Source: Psilocybe azurescens
Taxonomy: Eukaryota; Basidiomycota; Agaricomycetes; Agaricales; Agrocybaceae
NCBI GenBank assembly: GCA_023853785.1
Contig: JAJIRX010000737.1
Location: 160,242-224,241 of the forward strand
Direction: 5' to 3'
DNA: 64,000 nucleotides
The position numbers and the translations under genes are program-made. Positions 51,347 through 63,702 of this stretch are shown piece by piece (position 1 is the stretch's first letter; the number at the start of each line of letters is the position of its first letter). The notes below the pieces were generated by a model. It made no database searches, was not told the origin of the DNA, and saw nothing but the letters and a program-made list of their open reading frames with translations.

Positions 51347-54300
51347 TGGGAGAATTGCATATGAGAGGAGAGAAAGAGAAAGGACTTTCTAAATAAAACT
51401 AATCCGAGCCATGTACACTTGGCTTCTCGGCAACACAAATACAAATCCCCATAAAGCTTCCACTTTTATTCCTCACATACTGAGCTTCCTCCTTTCCCGT
51501 CTGCATCTCCGCAGTACTCTCTCTGATTCTTTGTTCTCCCATCTATAATATAACCCACATCTATTCTGCTGCGGGATGTCTGCTCAGTGTTATCCTCTTT
51601 GGCTTGGCGTCGTTAAAGGGCTAAGCGATCCGTTAGAGCTCTTCCGATGTACAAGGGGTCATCTTCCATGAATCTCGCAGTCTACCAATCGTCCTCACTT
51701 GATTTCAGAATCGATGTTACGTACGTACAGTTATCAGGAAACCCGTCATAATTGCCTCAAATGTCAAAAATACCATGTGAGAATACTTTTAGCCAATATT
51801 TGTCAGAGATTTGCAGCCAATATCGGCACATTACATTCTTCATTGAAGGCCCGATAACGAGCGCCAATTGTCAGCCGAAGGCCCATGTTTCTATCACGCG
51901 CCAACATCCGGCCCTATTGCTTACTCCGCTGAACCTGGTGTAGCTGCTAGCATACCCAAACTCCAACTCTTACCCTACTTGTCCTCCCTGCTTTGACCTG
52001 CAAAGTCTCATTATTGAGCACTCTCGTGTGGTGTCATCTTACTGCATGTTGCACACGACATCGCTCGGCTCATGCTTCCGTCCTTCCTCACATCCCGTCA
52101 ACCACCGCTAATATCACCGAGTGTATTGACTCGATCACATTGACATCACCTCTCTGACGCATGTTTAAACATTTTAGGACACCAAGGTACAAAGTCATTC
52201 ACGGAGACACTACCCTGTCAATGACCGATGCGAGTTATTTATACATATCGCCTCGAGGCGCTCAGCGCTCAAGCTTCAAAGGGCCACCCTGCTACCCGGC
52301 GGATCTCTGTCCTTCAACCAACTCATGGGGTCGCATAAGCATTTCTACACAGTACCAAGCCCACATAACATTGGGGTCTAGATTCCAAGCGCCCCAAAAA
52401 AGACAAAGAGCCCTGTGGTCAAACTGAAAGGCCCTTCATCACCCGAACAGTCCCAAACCGAGGTCTTTGATTTAAACCCACCTCCCATGCATCCTACACA
52501 TATTTAATACCGCCCATTCGACACATGAGCCTCCCACCGCACGGCGCACCGTACGTAAGTGTCATGCATGTGGTATGATGGTATGATGTATCACACTAGG
52601 GCCCTAGAATCCACTAGAATCTTTACTAGGACCTACATATTGAAGCTTGATCCGCAACAATCCGCAACAACAGTAGTATTAGTAGCCGGAAATCAAATTA
52701 CTATGAGGAAATTTTATTCATAATTCTGAGCTGTTCTGAGGCAACTTCTGGCAATTTGTCTGCGAGTATTTGAAGGTGAGTATTTCAAGTACTCTGGAAG
52801 ATCGGCGATCGACATCCGAGTGCATCATCCAGTATTACGATCAAGGTCCTATCACGCCTGCCGATGCCTGCCGTGGCCCGCAGAATAACAGAGGACCACT
52901 CACTACCGGTCAGGATCCTGCCATTGGTCAAGCTTCATCGTCATGCTCCTCGGACCAGCTTCCTACTGGTAGCCAAAAAGTTCAAGAAATTTCATGTTCG
53001 TGATGTTATCGTCAAATTCCAGCAAATTCGAAAAGGAGGGACAGGGAGGGACAGGGAGGGACTCCACGGTTGTGACTTTTGCCTGGTTCACGTATGGTGT
53101 TGGTTCTTGTTGGCTGGATGCTAAGAGATCATATGCAGGTGCTGGATTCCGACGATGGCATTGGCGTAGGTTAGCGTCTATTTTGATATTCTCATTACTG
53201 TCTCTCTCATCATCAGCCTGACAGTAATTCTGAATCTTTGGTTGCTAACGTTATTCTAGTCCATAGGACAGGACTCTCCGCAATCCACTCATTTTTTAAC
53301 ACTGACCAATGACGTGCCTGCCTCCTTTATTTCTATTTCAAAGTATCCGCAGCCTCTCGCAGTCTTCAATATCCACTTCTTTGATGCTCAACGTTCAACA
53401 CCTGCTCGCGTCGATATGGACGCAGACAATCAACGCATGCTATCTGTCACTCAGAAAAGCTCAGAAGGCTTCTCGTATTTTATTTTATCTCACAAGTCCC
53501 GCCTACGAGAAGAAGCTTGTTGGGTTGCCTGTGCTGCGGCTTCTAGAATTGCAAGAGTCGGCACATTTGGTGCGTACAATATAGTCGAGCAGCGACATAT
53601 TGGAGTCGCCGGATGGTCTGTTGACGCCGTGCTATAAAATTTTATGTACTTGCTGCGCCCACTGCGCAGCACTCCTGACTGCGAACACTCGTGCCTGAAT
53701 TCGATGGATGCTTCCCTTGAGGATCAAGTTCAAGGTCATGGGGCGGAGCCTGTCATCCAACATACTGCCAGTTTTGTGGCGCGTCTTTGGTGACGGCAAT
53801 ACTGATACGCATTCGAACTGCAGAATTGGCGGTCTGCCGGGACCTGCAGGCGCTGCGCAATCAGAATCGTCCAGGATCGCCCCTATAGGCTGTAATATTT
53901 TTTTAATCCTGTAGACAAGTAGGTAACAGTTCAGCAATCGCCATTGTTACATACCGGAGCCTAGGGACGCCCGGAAGGCTCATTTATTGCTCTCGAATCT
54001 CGATATTTTCCATGAGGAGACGTAGTAAAGCTTGTTTATGTATTTCTTTTCAGTCATCCATTGTATTCCATAGTGTGGTACGCTGAGTGCTGGATGCTGC
54101 TCAATGCTGGATGACAGCCGCATTACATATCATAATGGAGGGGAGCATCCGGGTGATTCATAAAAGATGACTGGACTCTGGCCGAACTGAGACCTGAGCT
54201 GCCATGAGGAGCCCGATTAGCGTTGTAATGGGATTCGTGCTGATTCGTATCCAAAAGTTAGCCTCCCCGCCGCCTATGCGCGTCAGCGCTCGTTTGTAAT

Positions 54301-56519
54301 GTATGTAATCGGAGCGTGTCTGAAGTGCCTGGATGGGCATGCTAGGAGTAGCGAAGCCCAAAGGCTACTCTAATTTGCGAGGTCAGCTGGGACAATGAGG
54401 GGTAGCTATCTTAATAACCGTGCTGGCGTTGTACAAGAAGATTGCATTTGGAAAGAAGAACCCCTTTCCGTCGTGACGCTTGAGAATGCCAGAAAGAATT
54501 TCTGCACACGAGCTGCCTTAGTATTTCCAACATACTCTGTTAGAAAGCTCTCAAAAGTTTTAAGAAAATTAATACCTCCTTAAGAATTTCTCTTACTTTA
54601 GCTTGAACAGATTTAAGGGCCACCTACCGTTGTATCATATGCCAGCTAAGATCTACCACATATGACATTACATAGCTCAAACGCTTGTACTTGACATATA
54701 TAATGTGGATTATTGAACCTGCTAGAATATGATTGGAATAATAGTATGACTGGAATAACTGGCGTTATCCAGTTGCCGAACTGTATAGTCGATCTGGGTG
54801 TAAATACAAGACGTATCAGGATGTACAATCGAACTGCCATAATCCATACAGTGATACCTCATAAATCCTTATACCCCATAGGTTTTTCAATCCACCGACT
54901 TGGTTCGCAGGGAAATGCAACCCATACCCCTTTGGAAGAAAAACTCATAGGTTTTGGGACTGCCATTTTTGGTAAATTCTGACTGACCAATATCTCGGAT
55001 ATTTTAGCATGCCGAACCTCTTTCAGTACAACTACGATATTCTCGTGCATTATGCACAGTAAATCACAGAGTTTTTGGGAAAATATTTTCATTGCAAGTC
55101 GAGCCATATCTCTGTTTCCCTGATCGATATGCTCAGAATCCTCAAACGGGATCAGCAAATTAAATTCAAGATTGAAGAGTAAGTAGTCTCATGACAAGCC
55201 TACTTAGTACTTGTAGGGCACAGTCGTAATGTTAGAGAACAACTATTGAGGTCTAGCAGGAGAGTGAAGCAAAGGCCTATGATAGGGAACATGACATAGC
55301 AACTCGTGGGCCAGTAGGTCGGCGCTGATGGCGAGAAAGGGTTTTCCAATCGCTCAAGCAATGTTCAAAAGGGTGTCTACTAAGAAACATGGCAACCTAC
55401 GTACATTTATTGAAGAGTCCGGTTTTGAATTTTCTGAACCTATTTTAGCCTTTCTCCGTCAACCCATACCCTGTCATAACCCGTAGCCTGGACTGTCCAC
55501 CGACAGGTATGGTGTGATGACGATAAGTAGTTCGAGAGTGGAGACTTTGTCTCATGGACGGTGGCTAACTCCGTTAGTCGCCTATGATGATGTTCCTATA
55601 GTATTTACACTTTTTGTTAGTGTACACAGACCAGTTTACTGTCATTCCTACTGTTACTGTTTTTGTTAATTTTCCTATATTGTTGATGCGCAAGCGCTTA
55701 ATGATATTTCGTTTTGTTCTTTATTTGGTAACTCGCCGTTTTGCCGAATCAAAGCTTGTTCAGCTTACTGGATTCGGGTGTGCTCTGTTCTTCCTTTTGT
55801 ATGGTTCGCTGGGTGCGTGTTTTCTATGTTTGGGATTTACGGTATTCGGTCTCATCTTGTCATTCTACTCCACAATGGGTTATGACAAGTTCGACCGTAT
55901 CACTAAAGTATGAGTAACCATTCGAGGATTCATTACTACTATCTGGATCTGTAAGTCCACATAGCAGGTCCACTCGGCACGCGGAATCTGCCAAGGACGT
56001 TTCTGGCCGGAGTCGACGATCATGTCGTTCCTTCGAGTCCTTCTGCTTCAAGTTAAGTTCGAGTTGTTCTGCATACCAGGTCAAAGGAGTCGTCACCGGG
56101 TCTTTCCATCTGTCCAGGAGTGTGTAATGTCCCACCAACACCTTAAGAATACCTGTTCGTTACGAGGCTATGAATGAACTCCTTCAGTTCTTTACCAGCA
56201 TGTCTGGATACTCTCGACTTTCGAGGCACTCTATGTCATTAGAACCACCCTTGCATTTTGGGGTGCATTACTGGCCACTGGGTACGCTCTCACTTATGAA
56301 AGGGACCTATACCTGCGCTTATGTGTATAATTCACTCCAAGGAATTTTCCTGGCCATCGTGTGGCCTTCTCTCAGTACGGTATCTTTGTTCTGCTGGCAA
56401 GAACCCGCGTCCTAACACCAGGGGGTAATCACTTCTTTCAAGATAAGCATAGTGGTGTTTAGTCTTTTTATGCTGTCGCATGGTACGATACAATAAAATA
56501 TCATATCAATATTGGCTTC
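51347..56519. other. Gene-poor stretch, no gene supported
   Basis: About 5.2 kb. The first few hundred bases hold the promoter of the minus-strand gene. Short open frames (53309-53637 plus strand, 54859-55158 minus strand, 55614-55913 plus strand, 55860-56141 minus strand) overlap on opposite strands and lack motifs or splice context. Small repeats occur: CCGCAACAA twice near 52650-52670 and a GGGACAGGGA-type minisatellite at 53037-53064. It probably contains decayed repeats. Confidence 0.5.
53037..53064. repeat. Short G-rich minisatellite
   Basis: A unit of about 10 bp, GGGAGGGACA, is repeated about three times in tandem. The G-runs are spaced so that a G-quadruplex is possible on the plus strand. 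It is not inside a recognised gene. Confidence 0.7.
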
Positions 56520-58897
56520 CAAAGAATGGGGCATTAACTTGGTGGTAAACGCGTTCCGATTTACGCTGGTGTATATCGTGGCTCACAATGATATTTTCAG
56601 GTATCTGTCTTTCCACATCCATTCATAACGCTCACAGTCGTGGATGCAGATACCATCAAAGTAAGCTATCTTCATTGTGTAGTACGTACAGTGGTTGACC
56701 ATGAATCAAGGAAATGACTTCTTCAAGAGCTCGATTCCCAAACCAGTTTTCCTGTACGAAGTTTTGTCTTTCTTTGGACCCGAAATTTTTGCATCAGAAA
56801 GAGAAGAATGGAAGAAAATATAGGAAATTTTCAGCTCCTGCTTTCTAAGATGTGTGTTCATACCTCTCGTGCTTTAAAATACGACCGTATTTTATTAATT
56901 AGATTTAGCGCAACAATAGGCTCGTTTGGGATGAAACGGTTCAAATAATGAATGGTGTATTCAACGAGATCTGGAAGGATAAAAATATTATCTCTCTTGA
57001 TCATTGTGTGGAATCTTTTCTGATATGTTCCAATTGTCTTTTGGATCGCTCTCTCCGTTATTATCGTTGCTGGTAAGATTGGCATCTTTACAACATCAGT
57101 TAGACCTCATGGTTGTGTTTGAAGGGTTCTGGAAAAGAAGTTCTCGGAATGACGATGTTGACGCACCGGCTGGTCATCGAGTGTCATTCAAGGATTTGCT
57201 TCACATAGCGGTGTCTACAGAAATCTTTCTCAAACTATTTGTCCCAGGCTGAATTTTGAGACACGGGACCACTAAAATGCAAATTGTAGAGATCTCTTTC
57301 GAAGAATTGGATGTGAGTAGTGTCTATGTCTATTTCAATTTGGATAAAACTCACAATAAACGGATAGCTTTCACATATCGGAAATGATTAGAGAGCGACA
57401 GACATCTGAGAAAGTAGAACGTCACATCTACTTTCTAGCCTGTTGGACGCCAACTATGATGATGGAGAAGAATTTCGACTGACGGAGAGTGAACTAGGAG
57501 GTGAGTGATATAGATTCTATTTCTATGAATTGAAATGTTGAGCAATTCCAAGCGAAGGAGTTATTTTCCTCTATCTCCTCGCTGGACATGAGGTATGTCT
57601 GGACCTAATTCATGTTGAGGAGATTAAACATAAATTTGAATAGACAACTGCCCATGCACTTTGCTTCGCTTTCATTCCCTTCGCGTTTCACGAAGAGGGA
57701 CAAAACAAGTTATATCACATTACCGGATGGTCGAATTCCTCAGACTGCAAGTCATTATATAACCGGAGTCTCTCCTTTTCTAATATATTACTGCCTTCAG
57801 ACGTTCGAAGACATGCTGCAACCAACCTATTCTATGGCGTAAGTCCGCTTGCTTGCCGTGCAACTAGTTATATAGGGATGGTCAGAGTAAACGATTACCG
57901 GACGATTCTGAAAGCGATTTTGAATTCGATTATGAACACTCTGAGAGAAAGTCGAGAATCGCATAATCGTGCACGATTACGATTGTTGCTCGGACGATTA
58001 CCGGACGATTTCCTAAAATTTCTACCTTTTTTGACATTTTCTCCGCGAAAATTGACTCACCCCTATCTCATAGTTATATTCATAATCGTCCAGTAATCGA
58101 AATGAGAATCGTCCCGTAACAATCGTCTACTCTGACCCTCCCTATTGACACATGAACATACCTTAGGGTTATCTACGCGACACTGCGCTTATTTCCACCA
58201 GTTAGACATCTTTAATATTAACACACACCAGTCACTGAGACAGATCGAGGTCGTCAGTATATCCCCAAAGTAAGTGCCGAAGATACAGCACTTACAGTAG
58301 ACAATATCTACGGCGAAAACGAACGGTACCCATAGCCAAAGGAACCCGGTTGGCTATTAATGCTCCTGGCCTTCACTTCAACCGTGCGTCGCTTTCACGT
58401 CTTATTTAATTATTGTATAACACATCGTTCCAGTCTGATATTGGGATGACCCAACGACATTCAAACCTTCGCGTTTCTTGGAATCAGACTGGAACCGCGA
58501 CGCATTTATTCTGTTCAGCCCGAGTAATATATATCCGCACTTGTGGGCAGTTCTCCCTTCTTAGTTTCGTTATAGGCGCTCGTGCATGTAATTTTATATT
58601 AAAAAAAAGATAATAAAATAACTTTTGAATGGGGAGAAAGTGGGCATATCTGATCCCTGCCAACTCCATCAGTTTGTTGAATTCTAAACTTTATGGTTCG
58701 CTGAGACGGAGGCAATTGCTATTTTGGCCATGTTGGTCTCACGTTACAAGATAAGTATCAAGGAAGAGCCACAGTTTGCTGCTGAGACAATCGACCAATG
58801 CAAAGATAGTGTTTTCAAATGCGCTAACCCTGATGTGATCGCCCCTCTTAATTCTGATTCTGACAAGTCACTTGCAGACTTGTCCGAGGTTCATTGA
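56520..58897 (+). pseudogene. Cytochrome P450, damaged
   Basis: P450 blocks appear in order on the plus strand: VSVFPHPFITLTVVDADTIK (56582-56641), YEVLSFFGPEIFASEREEW (56753-56809), YRKFSAPAF, RNNRLVWDETVQIMNGVFNE (56905-56964), DDVDAPAGHRVSFKDLLHI (57150-57206), the I-helix VIFLYLLAGHE plus TTAHALCFAF split by an intron (57560-57675), LRLFPP of the K-helix (near 58180), VPIAKGTRLAINAPGLHFN (58327-58383), YWDDPTTFKPSRF (58439-58477), DAFILFSP, then ARAC, and FAETEAIAILAMLVSRYKIS (58699-58758). The heme-ligand loop reads ARAC but lacks the expected Gly and Arg after Cys. Several frame changes and stops occur. It is either a pseudogene or a gene with assembly errors; the altered heme loop favours the first. 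The N-terminal membrane anchor was not found. Confidence 0.75.
57875..58142. mobile_element. MITE, 268 bp, Tc1/mariner-like
   Basis: The ends are imperfect terminal inverted repeats: left GGGATGGTCAGAGTAAACG, right (reverse complement) GGGAGGGTCAGAGTAGACG. The similarity extends inward about 35 bp through GGACGATTCT. The element is flanked by TA on both sides (57873-57874 and 58143-58144), as expected for a Tc1/mariner target-site duplication. It has no coding capacity and many internal CGATTA/AATCGT motifs. It sits inside a P450 intron whose donor (GTAAGT at about 57840) and acceptor (TTAG near 58166) flank it, so the coding frame is not cut. Confidence 0.82.
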
Positions 58898-60216
58898 CTG
58901 TCACTCGAAGGCCTTGAACAATTACAGCGCTAGAAAGTATTGGTTGTCGATCTTAGTCGAAACGTATATTTGTTGGCTTTTGATGGGTTGTTGGACATGA
59001 ATAAATCCCCAAGGCTGCATCCATTTTTCCATCAGAGTGAGGTACCAACTCGATGCCTATGGGGTAAACATATGCCCTGACCGCATATCCTGAAATTGTT
59101 CATGGATAGGTGTAGCTTACACAAAATGGGTTGACGGAACGAGAAAAGATAAACATATACGACCATCACCGCCGTAACATGGCCGTAGAACATGACATGG
59201 TACGATAAGCCCGGTGTCAAAAGACCGAAATAAATTGAACCTTGAGACAATCGATGGAGCCGCCGTTTCGATTTTGGAAAGAGGGAGACTAACGTTGGTT
59301 TGACCTATTTCTCGTCGGTCAACCTCGGACATTAGATGAAAGTAGACAGTGTTTCTTGGGGAAATTGGATATTTTCTCAAGGTTGACAACTCACTAGTTT
59401 TATCCTGCAGTACATAATTGCTATGCAGGGTCACATCCGCAGTTGCGATTGATAAGACGTTTGATAGTTTGCGAGTACACTAACGAGTACAGGGAGCCTC
59501 GTAATCATTCGGGAACAATGATAACAATGAATCCTTTGCTGCAGTGCAGCTATATGGCTGTCAACCGACCCCATTATAACTGTACTTGGGTTGCGATATT
59601 GGATGACCTTCATGGTATTTAAGCAGCTTGGGAGAGTCGGTCATGGATTGTGTCGCCTTATTTTCTTCGAAGATTTGAGAAGCTGCAGACACAGTGGTTT
59701 TCAGGTAGGTGGACACATTGAAGGGGAAATGAGTAAGTAAACTGAGGGACCACACCGTGACGTAGACGACAGGAAGTGCAGCGAACAGAAGAGATTACTA
59801 AGTTCAATGTCAGCTGAGATTCAAGCAGGTTCAAACTGAGCCTGAAAGTTGCATTCAAATACTTTTCTTTTCCTTCTTACTTCCGAAGTCCAGAGCTATG
59901 CGTTGCAGTGTCTGAATCTTATATGTCATTGTCATTCAGGCCCATTTTTACGACATACAGTGCCTCAAAGCTATGCAACGCATGCTCACTGTTTATGTTT
60001 TCGGAGTGTATACTGTATGCTAGGACCAAAGTGCGCTAGGAGTTGGCCAATACTTTGTCTGAGGAGCGTCGCATGTGGGCAGAGATTTTGTACGTATTGA
60101 TATTATGATTTCACTCTTCGATGAGAACCTCTGATTAATGAATCAAGTCATATACTTTACCCCGAAAAGCGCGTCGTTCTGTAAGTACTCAGGCGCGTAA
60201 TGTTGTAGGCGCTTAT
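58898..60216. other. Intergenic, no gene supported
   Basis: About 1.3 kb between the P450 and the DUF6535 gene. Overlapping minus-strand frames (59032-59858) do not join into a plausible protein. The unresolved 5' end of the DUF6535 gene may lie at the right edge. Confidence 0.45.
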
Positions 60217-62812
60217 TTGATAATTGAATCGTATATATGGCCCGCTCTTATCGCTTCGGTTGGTCTTACTATAGCCGTACAGCAATGTGGCGCATGGCTC
60301 TGCCAAGATACACATAAGTGCAGTATTCAAATTTCACGGACCAGTGGATCGCCTAATGTCAAGAAATCTAGGCGTGTTATAAGGTCGCCTCTCCAGAATG
60401 ACTCGACTCGTGTTCACAATGCCCCTATTGTGAACAGTACTCGTGCACGCTCCCGATCCTCTGCCTCACACCTTTCAGTTGACAAAGTATGGTATATACT
60501 TATTGTTTTAGATACGCATATGCTCACTCTACAATAGCCGTCTCAGGGCAAAGGATCCCCAGAGTTGTCGCTGTCCTTAGAGTTAAGCTCTACGGAATTA
60601 AGCCCCACAATCGTAGGGGATCATGGTTCATTCTTGTTACCGTCACCCCGCTCTCCTAACGCCTCTTCGTCGTCTTCGCTCTCACCCCTGCCTTTCCTTT
60701 TCCCTCTCCCAAATCTAAGCTACACTCTGGTGATGATAATGTCAGCCGAGACTACCTTCCTACGTCGCCCCCTTTGTCTGAGATTAACTTCGGGCAAGTT
60801 CCAGATATAGTTATACCAGTGGGTGTCTGACTGCTCTGCATACATTGGCACGCAATGTAACTGTCGTTAAAATTGACAGGATAGCTCCCCTTTGAAATGC
60901 GGCGACCGCTTTCGGTTTCCAATACCGGAACCCAGATGCGATTCCTGGGAGACGGCTTACGTCCTTGCCAAAAATCACGACAAAGCAATGTGCGATCTTT
61001 GGAAAGAAGAAATAGACAAGCTTTTGATCTTTGTGAGAACCAAAGTTCCCTCCATTCTAATGATGTCTAATGATTGCATTGTGAACTGTGTTCGTAATCC
61101 AGGGCGGTCTTTTGCCGCAACAGTGGTAGCTTTTCTGGTAGTTTCATATCAGTTGCTCCAACCAAGCCCAGACGAGGTGCAGAAAGCGACTACCTATGGT
61201 CATCACTATAATTCGCCAGTATGCAAACGGTACCTTGTTGGAAAGCAACCTCCATTTCCCTCCTTCCCCAAACAATTTCCAACCATCACCAGCTGTCCTC
61301 AGAATGAATATCGCTTGGTTTCTAAGCATGACGATGGCGTTGAGTGCTGTGCTCATAGGCACTGTATGTCTTCAGTGGATACGTGAATACCAACGAGATC
61401 CTCGGGTTAACGCCAAATTAGCTTTTGCCATCCGACAAATGCGCTGGGACGGACTCCAGTCTTGGAAAGTGCCAGCTATTGTGTCCAGCCTTCCAATCAT
61501 CCTCCAACTATCCCTTTTTTATTCTTCTGGGGTTGCTGGAGTTCTTGTGGAGTTTGAATACAGTCACTCTGATTGATTAACTCGGTTGTGATTGGTGCAG
61601 TTCTTTTCTTTATGGTAGCCACCATTTTTCTCCCTGCACTGCAAATCATCTTTATCAGCAGCGACACACTACAACGACAAGGCCAGTGTCCTTATAAGTC
61701 GCCTTTGGCCCGCGTATCCGCGAACGTCTTGTTTTGGTTCGCCTTGCAGATCATCAATTTTATTCGTCCACAAAGGAATAGTGGCTTCCTAGAAAGGAAG
61801 AAGAAGTTCCTAGAAGAAATGCTCCATGCCAGAAATTGGGAAGATTGGGCATCATTCGACGGTCAATGGCAGAGCTGGCGGACCGTCAATCCACCTACAG
61901 ACTCTTCGGACTCCCAGGCCGGCAAGGAGAGTTGTGATATCCCTCGTGGATTGGCGTGGCTAGGGAGCACCTATGTGCATAACCAGGACGCGATATATGC
62001 GTTGTATCACTTGTTACATAGAATTCATCCTTCTACGAGCGTGGAAGCGTTGAAGACGCTCATAGCAAAGTCAGGGTTTACGTCTTTTCGGCGTTAATGT
62101 TGGCATCCGCGGCCACCCACCAGGACGGAGAGCTCTTGGACGACTTGTACAGTGCTCTTCTGCTGAGCCACATGGCTAGCAGCAGCAAGGATCCGTACCT
62201 TCAGGAGGCGTTGTCGCGCGGAGCTATTTATTCGTATTATTTGGTTATGCTGTGGCAGCACAAACTAGAAACTGATTAGATACAACTCTCATCGAGCAGT
62301 GTATCAAAGACAAGGAGTTCGGGATCAACCCCTTCGTTGGGAATTCGGATTACATGAAGCTGCAGAGGGTGAGTGGGGATTACTAGCCCCGAGTTTCAAC
62401 AAGCATTGAGAGTATTTTGACCACAGATATGATGGTCCAAATACTCGTCGCATTCAAGATGTATCTGAACGAGGCACATGTCCTTCACGACGTGCTTTGG
62501 GATATAGCCAGACAAATGGTTGTTCAGATTGTGAACTTCCCGGAGAGGCCATCGCATGATTATCTTGTTCATGAGCTGGATTCGTTCAATTTGGATCTAA
62601 GTGCTCACTTAGATCGCTATAAGAGAGGGAGCATTGCATTATGGAAACAACCAGCAAGAACTCGCGGACCAAAACGTATTCGTGAATATATTTCCGCCGT
62701 CAGGGTGCACGAACATATGGGAGATATGTTTTTATATACATTCCGCTCCCTTCAAGAAGATCATTTCAGGGATATGCCGCTTGCTTCTCCTCCTGTTCGC
62801 AGACATATTTGA
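60217..62812 (+). CDS. DUF6535 membrane protein
   Basis: A mushroom-specific family of unknown function. Exon-like blocks in order: RTSGSPNVKKSRRVIRSPLQ (60340-60399), LPSPRSPNASSSSS and RDYLPTSPPLSEINFGQVPD (about 60600-60810), then after an intron DSSPLKCGDRFRFP and CDSWETAYVLAKNHDKAMCD, the conserved DUF6535 start (60877-61000). Membrane segments follow (FAATVVAFLVVSYQLLQP, IAWFLSMTMALSAVLIGTVC, LQWIREYQRDP, VVIGAVLFFMVATIFLPALQ). The soluble C-terminal part has ARNWEDWASFDGQWQSWRTV and GLAWLGSTYVHNQDAIYALY. Frame changes of one base occur near 61111 and 61195, in T runs near 61566, 62087 and 62276. No in-frame ATG was found upstream, so the true start is unresolved. Confidence 0.75.
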
Positions 62813-63702
62813 TGAATTTGTACTATGTAGCAACCCCTCTCTCAAAGGTGGTTAACTTCGTATTCGCCACTAACCTATTTACTTCGAGAGCTCACTTTAT
62901 ATTTTTAGATTCACTTAAATTTTGTAAAAAAATGAAATTGTAGAATAGTAACGACTATTAGTATATATTATTACAGTCGTGTCCACATTTCGTACTACAT
63001 ATATCATTTAAAGTATATATTATAATACTTGTCAGTGTAGGAGTCGGCGACCACTTGAACTGCAGCATTGTGACTACGTAGATATGAGCTGCTAATTTTA
63101 CGACATCGATGGAATCACTTCTTCCGTCACACTTCATTCTAACGGAGGTGCCATCAATTTTCAAGAAATGTCTTGACTTTTTGTACCTTGTCTCTGAATG
63201 GATACCGTGGCGCACCCAGACATATTGGAGATACCCAGCAGATGTGAACAGATGATCTGACCGGTGGAAAGCCGAGATGACTATCCGCTATCGTGTTTGC
63301 CCTGGCTTCAGTAAGTCTTTCCACGTCACTGAAAAAATAAGGCTGACCTTTGGAGTTAACCAAGAGTCAACGTAAGGCAACGCAGCGAATCTCGTTGACT
63401 GTTGAGATACTATAATATGAAAATTAAATGTAATGGTCCCTAGAGGTTCTTGACTGTTCCGACTAGAAAGAGACAAGCCAGAAGGCAAGGCATTCCAATT
63501 GCTAGCGGAGGGAGAGAAGTATGGCCAGGATAGATGACCAAGTTATGATACAGGAAGAGGCAAGTTAATTGCCGGAATGACTGAACAGGGTATATCACGT
63601 GGACGGAATACGTTGTCTTCAGGGACCGCGCCTGTTATATCTCTTCTCTGTTTCTCTTTCCACATCCTCCATCTTTCTCTTTTCTTTCTTTGTATCTTCA
63701 TA
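62813..63702. other. Intergenic, promoter of Lon gene at right
   Basis: AT-rich at 62900-63030, then a segment with only short minus-strand frames. The last 150 bases before ATG 63703 are pyrimidine-rich (TTTCTCTTTCCAC, TTTCTCTTTTCTTTC), common in fungal 5' UTRs. No gene is supported. Confidence 0.5.

Noticed and set aside
52161..53640. Possible small genes at 52161-52427 and 53309-53637
   Set aside because: Overlapping frames on both strands, no signal peptide, no domain and no splice partners.
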